The notes beneath the pieces were generated by a model. The model was not told where the DNA came from, did no database searches, and saw nothing but the letters and a program-made list of their open reading frames with translations. From assembly GCA_004557035.1 (NCBI GenBank), contig SFFB01000017.1, positions 1 through 37,590 on the forward strand: a stretch of 37,590 nucleotides of DNA, given 5' to 3'. Origin of the DNA: Bacteroidales bacterium. Its GTDB lineage: Bacteria > Bacteroidota > Bacteroidia > Bacteroidales > Bacteroidaceae. Positions 33,475 through 37,590 of this stretch are shown here, one piece after another; position 1 is the stretch's first letter; each line of letters starts with the position of its first letter. The translations under genes and the position numbers were made by a program.

Positions 33475-34842
33475 ATGAACGACAAGCGTAAACGCTTCTT
33501 CCTCGAAGAGGGCGACATCCCCTCACAGTGGTACAACATTCAGGCCGATATGCCCAACAAACCGTTGCCACTGCTCAACCCCAAGACCAAACAACCGCTC
33601 AAGGCCGAAGACCTTTTCCCCATCTTCAACGAGGCCTGTTCGCGGCAAGAACTCGACACCGAGCACGCCTGGATTGACATTCCCGACGAGGTGAGAGATA
33701 TGTACAAGTTTTACCGCCCCACCCCGCTGGTGCGCGCCTATGGTCTGGAAAAAGCGCTCGACACGCCGGCACATATTTATTTCAAGAACGAAAGCGTCAG
33801 CCCCGTGGGCTCACACAAGCTCAACTCGGCGCTGGCACAGGCCTATTATTGCAAAAAAGAGGGCATCACCAACGTCACCACCGAAACGGGTGCGGGACAA
33901 TGGGGCACGGCGCTGTCATACGCCTGTAGCGTTTTCGGCCTCGAGTTGGCCGTTTATATGGTGAAAATCAGTTACGAACAGAAGCCCTACCGCCGCTCAA
34001 TGATGCAGGCCTTTGGTGCACAGGTGACGCCAAGCCCCTCCATGTCGACCCGTGCAGGCAAAGACATCCTCACGCGCGACCCGCTCTGCAACGGTTCGCT
34101 CGGCACGGCCATCAGCGAGGCCATCGAACTGGCCATGACTACTCCGGGCTGTAAATACGCCCTCGGCTCCGTGCTCAACCACGTGGCCCTGCACCAGACG
34201 ATTATCGGCCTCGAGGCTGAAAAGCAGATGGCCATGGCCGGCGAATATCCCGACAAGGTGATTGCCTGTTTCGGCGGCGGCTCCAACTTTGGCGGCATTG
34301 CCTTCCCCTTTATGCGTCACAACCTGAGCGGCGAGCGTCAGACTGAATTTATTGCCGCCGAACCGGCTTCGTGCCCCAAACTCACCCGCGGTAAGTTTGA
34401 ATATGACTTCGGCGACGAGAGCGGCTACACACCGCTGCTGCCGATGTACACCCTCGGCCACGATTTCCAGCCGGCCAATATCCATGCCGGCGGTTTGCGC
34501 TATCATGGCGCCGGTGTGATTATCTCGCAACTGCTCCACGACGGTCTGCTCCGCGGCACCGACATCGGACAAAACGAGTCGTTCAAGGCCGGTGTGCTCT
34601 TTGCCCGCAGCGAAGGCATCGTCCCTGCCCCCGAGTCGTGCCACGCCATCGCCGCCACTGTGCGTGAAGCACTCAAATGCCGCGAAGCCGGTGAGCAGAA
34701 GGTGTTGCTCTTCAACCTCTCCGGCCACGGCCTCATCGACATGGCGGCCTACGACCGCTACCTGGCCGGCGACCTCCAAGACTTCATCCCCTCCGACGAA
34801 GAACTGCACCGCACTATCGGCCAGGCCGATGCCCTGCAATAA
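33475..34842 (+). CDS. trpB: Tryptophan synthase beta chain, TrpB2 type
   Basis: A 455-residue PLP enzyme that joins indole and serine to make tryptophan. Lys115 in GSHKLNSAL forms the Schiff base; ETGAGQWGTAL (137-147) and GGGSNFGG (around 269-276) are the serine-binding and phosphate-binding loops. The extended N-terminus (EEGDIPSQWYN, PTPLVRAYGLE) and SHKLN rather than a THKIN-type motif place it with the TrpB2 group, which works without a stable TrpA partner. No other trp gene is adjacent, so it is probably for indole salvage; that role is inference. It has its own promoter and a strong terminator. Confidence 0.93.
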   Translation: MNDKRKRFFLEEGDIPSQWYNIQADMPNKPLPLLNPKTKQPLKAEDLFPIFNEACSRQELDTEHAWIDIPDEVRDMYKFYRPTPLVRAYGLEKALDTPAHIYFKNESVSPVGSHKLNSALAQAYYCKKEGITNVTTETGAGQWGTALSYACSVFGLELAVYMVKISYEQKPYRRSMMQAFGAQVTPSPSMSTRAGKDILTRDPLCNGSLGTAISEAIELAMTTPGCKYALGSVLNHVALHQTIIGLEAEKQMAMAGEYPDKVIACFGGGSNFGGIAFPFMRHNLSGERQTEFIAAEPASCPKLTRGKFEYDFGDESGYTPLLPMYTLGHDFQPANIHAGGLRYHGAGVIISQLLHDGLLRGTDIGQNESFKAGVLFARSEGIVPAPESCHAIAATVREALKCREAGEQKVLLFNLSGHGLIDMAAYDRYLAGDLQDFIPSDEELHRTIGQADALQ

Positions 34843-34867
34843 CATCGAACTATACCACGACAACTCT

Positions 34868-34904
34868 GCCTTTTTGTCAGAAAAGACTGACAAAAAGGCT
34901 TTTT
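34868..34904 (+). terminator. Terminator of the trpB-like gene
   Basis: A perfect 13-bp stem, GCCTTTTTGTCAG (34868-34880) and CTGACAAAAAGGC (34887-34899) with loop AAAAGA, is followed by TTTTT. It lies 25 bases after the trpB stop and separates it from groESL. Confidence 0.9.
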
Positions 34905-34923
34905 CGTATTCAGGCGTTCCGCT

Positions 34924-34939
34924 TGGCACGGTTTTGGCA
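34924..34939 (+). promoter_or_regulatory. Sigma-54-like promoter before groES
   Basis: TGGCACG-GTTT-TGGCA matches the sigma-54 pattern TGGCACG-N4-TTGCA with one mismatch; the GG (34925-34926) and GC (34937-34938) are 12 bases apart, the canonical spacing. No TAnnTTTG box is seen in the 195-base interval. The predicted leader is about 90 bases. An inverted repeat GGCACT/AGTGCC (34936-34953) overlaps it. No CIRCE-type repeat is visible. Confidence 0.5.
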
Positions 34940-35037
34940 CTCAGCCAAGTGCCTGCACGAGTAAGCGAAGGCTCGCCAGGCGCCCCATTATTTATTGTCA
35001 TCAAACAAAAAACAAAACCAATAAAACTATTATCACT

Positions 35038-35310
35038 ATGAACATCAAACCATTGGCAGACCGCGTGCTTGTGAAGCCCGCACCCGCAGAAGAGAAAACC
35101 GTCGGCGGCATCATCATCCCCGACACCGCAAAAGAAAAACCCCTTCAGGGCACTGTAATGGCCACCGGCAACGGCACCAAAGACGAAGAGATGGTGCTCA
35201 AAGAGGGCGACAATGTGCTCTACGGCAAATATAGTGGCACCGAAGTGAAACTCGAAGGCGAAACCTACCTCATCATGCGCCAGAGCGACGTGCTCGCCGT
35301 GTTGGGATAA
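35038..35310 (+). CDS. groES: Co-chaperonin GroES
   Basis: The 90-residue heptameric lid of the chaperonin. MNIKPLADRVLVKPAPAEE, the mobile loop KTVGGIIIPD (about 20-30) and LKEGDNVLYGKYSG are typical. It precedes groEL by 56 bases, in the usual bicistronic order, and is the first gene after the sigma-54-like promoter. Confidence 0.97.
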   Translation: MNIKPLADRVLVKPAPAEEKTVGGIIIPDTAKEKPLQGTVMATGNGTKDEEMVLKEGDNVLYGKYSGTEVKLEGETYLIMRQSDVLAVLG

Positions 35311-35366
35311 ACCCTCGCAAACTTTTCCATAACATCAAACAACGACAATAAAAACTCCAGCATATC

Positions 35367-37004
35367 ATGGCTAAAGACATTAAATACGACGTAGACGCAC
35401 GCGAACTGCTCCGCCAGGGTGCAGACGCGCTTGCCAATGCAGTGAAAGTAACCCTCGGCCCCAAAGGCCGCAATGTGGTCATCGACAAAAAGTTTGGCGC
35501 TCCCCGCATCACCAAAGACGGCGTGAGCGTGGCCAAAGAAATCGAACTGGACTGCGCCTTCCAAAACGCAGGTGCCCAGCTCGTCAAGAGCGTAGCCTCC
35601 AAGACCGGTGACGACGCCGGCGACGGCACCACCACAGCCACCGTGCTCACCCAGGCCATCCTCACCGAAGGCATGAAAAACGTAGCAGCCGGTGCCAATC
35701 CGCTCGACGTGAAACGCGGCATAGACAAAGCCGTCGCCAAAGTGGTGGAAGACATCAAGAGCCAGGCCGAACAGGTGGAAGAAAGCTACGACAAGATTGA
35801 ACAAGTGGCCACCATCTCTGCCAACAACGACCCCGAAATCGGCAAACTCATTGCCGACGGTATGCGTGCCGTGAGCGTCAACGGCGTCATCACCATCGAA
35901 GACGCCAAAGGCCGCGACACCGTGCTCAAGACCGTAGAAGGCATGCAGTTTGACCGCGGCTATCTCTCTCCCTACTTCGTCACCGAGACCGAGAAGATGC
36001 AGTGCGTCATGGAGAAGCCTTACATCCTCATCTACGATAAGAAAATCTCCAGCATCAAAGACTTCCTGCCCATCCTCGAACCCGCCGTACAGAGCGGTCG
36101 TCCGCTTCTCGTCATCGCCGAAGACGTAGACAGTGAAGCCCTCACCACCCTCGTGGTCAACCGCCTGCGCACCCAGCTCAAGATTTGCGCCGTCAAGGCT
36201 CCCGGCTTCGGCGACCGCCGCAAAGCTATGCTCGAAGACATCGCCATCCTCACCGGCGGCGTGGTCATCAGCGAAGAAAAGGGTCTGAAACTCGAACAGG
36301 CCACCATCGACATGCTCGGCTCGGCTGACAAGGTGACCGTGACCAAAGACAACACCACCATCGTGGACGGCGCCGGTAACAAGGAGAACATCCAAGACCG
36401 CATCAACCAGATCAAGAACGAGATGGCCAACACCACCAGCTCTTACGACAAGGAGAAACTCCAAGAGCGTCTGGCCAAACTCTCAGGCGGCGTATGCGTG
36501 CTCGAAGTGGGTGCTGCCAGCGAGACTGAACAGAAAGAGAAGAAAGACCGCTGCGACGACGCTCTCTGTGCCACTCGTGCAGCCATTGAAGAAGGCATCG
36601 TGACGGGTGGCGGCGTGGCCTACATCCGTGCCCAGCAAGCCCTCGAAGGCCTCACCGGCGACAACGCCGACGAGACCACCGGCATCGCTATCGTGCGCCG
36701 CGCCATCGAGGAACCCTTGCGCCAGATCTGCGCCAACGCCGGCGTTGAAGGTGCCGTCATCGTAGACAAAGTGCGTGAAGGCAAAGGCAACTTCGGCTAC
36801 AACGCCAAGACCGAGACCTTCGGCGACCTCCGCGCCGCCGGCGTGGTAGACCCCGCCAAGGTGACCCGCGTGGCCCTCGAAAACGCCGCCAGCGTGGCCG
36901 GTATGTTCCTGACCACCGAATGTGTCATCTGCGACAAGAAAGAAGACAAGCCCGAAATGCCGATGGGCGCCCCCGGCATGGGCGGCATGGGCGGCATGAT
37001 GTAA
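35367..37004 (+). CDS. groEL: Chaperonin GroEL
   Basis: The 545-residue subunit of the cytoplasmic folding chamber. The nucleotide-binding loops VTLGPKGRNVV and GDGTTTATVL (85-94, with catalytic Asp86) are intact, as is DGVSVAKEI. The C-terminus ends in a Gly-Met repeat (GAPGMGGMGGMM), normal for the family and pointing into the cavity. Single complete copy in this window, followed by a strong terminator. Confidence 0.98.
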   Translation: MAKDIKYDVDARELLRQGADALANAVKVTLGPKGRNVVIDKKFGAPRITKDGVSVAKEIELDCAFQNAGAQLVKSVASKTGDDAGDGTTTATVLTQAILTEGMKNVAAGANPLDVKRGIDKAVAKVVEDIKSQAEQVEESYDKIEQVATISANNDPEIGKLIADGMRAVSVNGVITIEDAKGRDTVLKTVEGMQFDRGYLSPYFVTETEKMQCVMEKPYILIYDKKISSIKDFLPILEPAVQSGRPLLVIAEDVDSEALTTLVVNRLRTQLKICAVKAPGFGDRRKAMLEDIAILTGGVVISEEKGLKLEQATIDMLGSADKVTVTKDNTTIVDGAGNKENIQDRINQIKNEMANTTSSYDKEKLQERLAKLSGGVCVLEVGAASETEQKEKKDRCDDALCATRAAIEEGIVTGGGVAYIRAQQALEGLTGDNADETTGIAIVRRAIEEPLRQICANAGVEGAVIVDKVREGKGNFGYNAKTETFGDLRAAGVVDPAKVTRVALENAASVAGMFLTTECVICDKKEDKPEMPMGAPGMGGMGGMM

Positions 37005-37037
37005 TCTCCCCGCCAAAGGATAACAACCACATAAGCC

Positions 37038-37084
37038 ACACGGCGATGTGCCATTCAAACGAAAGCACATCGCCGTGTTTTTTT
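37038..37084 (+). terminator. Terminator of groESL
   Basis: A 14-bp perfect stem, ACACGGCGATGTGC (37038-37051) and GCACATCGCCGTGT (37065-37078), is followed by a T tract to 37084. It lies 34 bases after the groEL stop. Confidence 0.92.
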
Positions 37085-37229
37085 GTGCCGTCCGACGCCG
37101 GCTGTTCAAAATGGGGCTTGAGCGTGACCAAAAAGCACTTGTTTTTTTGCAGATTATTTTCCCACGCTGCCGAAAAGCGGTTTTTGAGGCGGTAAAACGA
37201 CTTGCAAAACCCAAAATGGCTTGAAAAAA

Positions 37230-37292
37230 TTCCTGTCCTTAACCCGGCGGCTCGCGGCATAAGGCCGGAAAATTCTATCCTTATGCCCGTAA
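37230..37292. repeat. CCTTATG-type palindromic repeat, copy 3
   Basis: GGCATAAGG (37257-37265) and CCTTATGCC (37279-37287) form a 9-bp stem. TCCTTATGCCCGTAA (37278-37292) equals 18592-18606, GGCATAAGGCCGG (37257-37269) equals 24890-24902, and CCTGTCCTTA (37232-37241) is the inverse of 24915-24924. Confidence 0.55.
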
Positions 37293-37399
37293 AGCACTAA
37301 AAGCCAACAATAAAAGCTCTTTTAGGAGAATTCTCCTCTATGCTTACACCAAAGATAAGGGGAAAGTGGAGAAGGAGAAAAGACAAAAGGGGCGGCTCG

Positions 37400-37440
37400 G
37401 GCAAACAAAATAAAAAATTTCACTTTTTATTTTGATTGCC
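37400..37440. other. Long AT-rich hairpin
   Basis: GGCAA-a-CAAAATAAAAA (37400-37416) pairs with TTTTTATTTTG-a-TTGCC (37424-37440): 16 paired positions, one A-A mismatch and a 7-base loop. It could be a bidirectional terminator for a gene beyond the window, or part of a small inverted-repeat element. Confidence 0.55.
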
Positions 37441-37590
37441 GCTCGCCTTGCACTAACTCTCGCGGGAGGCGCAAGTTCGGCGGCGGCTCGGGTGAAGATT
37501 CCAAATAGAAACGCAACGAATTGGCCTCTCTCCCTATGATGCCCTTTTATAAAAAAACTCATCGGTCGGGGAGCGCCGCGCGGCAAGGGG

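Larger units (their letters stand above)
37085..37590. other. Non-coding right end of the window
   Basis: I see no credible gene in these 506 bases; the open frames are short and of low complexity. It holds a CCTTATG-type repeat (37230-37292), a 14-base perfect palindrome AGGAGAATTCTCCT (37324-37337) and a long AT-rich hairpin (37400-37440). GCGGCTCG-like text recurs at about 37246, 37392 and 37482. Confidence 0.6.

Noticed and set aside
35265..36464. 399-codon minus-strand frame antisense to groEL
   Set aside because: Shadow of a strongly conserved gene; the translated text is low-complexity Val/Phe/His/Gly.
37339..37590. Short basic frames at the right end, including a ~31-codon Lys/Arg-rich one just after the 14-base palindrome
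   Set aside because: No promoter, no family resemblance and the frame runs through the AT-rich hairpin; the composition alone explains it.
1..37590. CRISPR arrays, tRNA or rRNA genes
   Set aside because: Gaps between genes were read on both strands; there are no regularly spaced repeats, cloverleaf patterns or rRNA landmarks.

Overview
The window looks like chromosomal DNA from a Bacteroidales bacterium, most likely Prevotellaceae or a close relative. The evidence is: several promoters of the Bacteroidetes type (a TAnnTTTG -7 box, sometimes with a TTTG-like -33 box); lipoproteins with acidic residues just after the lipobox cysteine; a fimbrillin-like domain; DUF5689 and DUF4292 proteins; a TonB-dependent receptor ending in phenylalanine; a TrpB2-type tryptophan synthase; and a small MKKxYxxP peptide typical of Prevotella. 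Overall base composition is moderately GC-rich. One island (30.4-33.3 kb) is visibly more AT-rich. I found no rRNA, tRNA, CRISPR array, transposase or integrase.

Layout. 1-0.4 kb: palindromic intergenic repeats and a terminator. 0.4-4.8 kb, minus: a very large secreted sialidase followed by a 57-aa peptide. 5.1-6.5 kb, minus: hisS. 6.7-15.0 kb, plus: five exported proteins (surface nuclease lipoprotein, fimbrillin-like lipoprotein, TonB-dependent receptor, DUF5689 lipoprotein, secreted endonuclease/exonuclease/phosphatase-fold protein) that I read as a candidate system for degrading and importing extracellular nucleic acid. 15.2-18.2 kb, plus: acpP-fabF-rnc. 18.2-18.9 kb: non-coding, with a strong small-RNA candidate. 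18.9-24.6 kb, minus: dgt, a flippase, an AspT/YidE-type transporter and pdxB. 25.2-29.8 kb, plus: dut, a TPR lipoprotein, a DUF4292 lipoprotein and an EnvC-like protein. 29.9-30.2 kb: rpsO. 30.4-33.3 kb: a type II restriction-modification pair whose methyltransferase fuses two catalytic domains of different class. 33.5-34.8 kb: a trpB2-type gene. 35.0-37.0 kb: groES-groEL behind a sigma-54-like promoter. 37.0-37.6 kb: non-coding, with hairpins.

How the parts may work together. The 6.7-15.0 kb block pairs two different nuclease folds outside the cytoplasm with an outer-membrane TonB-dependent channel and two accessory lipoproteins. Three of its lipoproteins share domains in a mosaic: the middle one has the N-terminal domain of the nuclease and the C-terminal domain of the DUF5689 protein. 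Strong terminator-like hairpins sit directly before the receptor gene and the last nuclease gene, so expression may be graded by attenuation. The rest is mainly housekeeping (lipid synthesis, nucleotide-pool hygiene, envelope biogenesis, translation, chaperonin) broken up by the restriction-modification island and by small palindromic repeats in the intergenic gaps.
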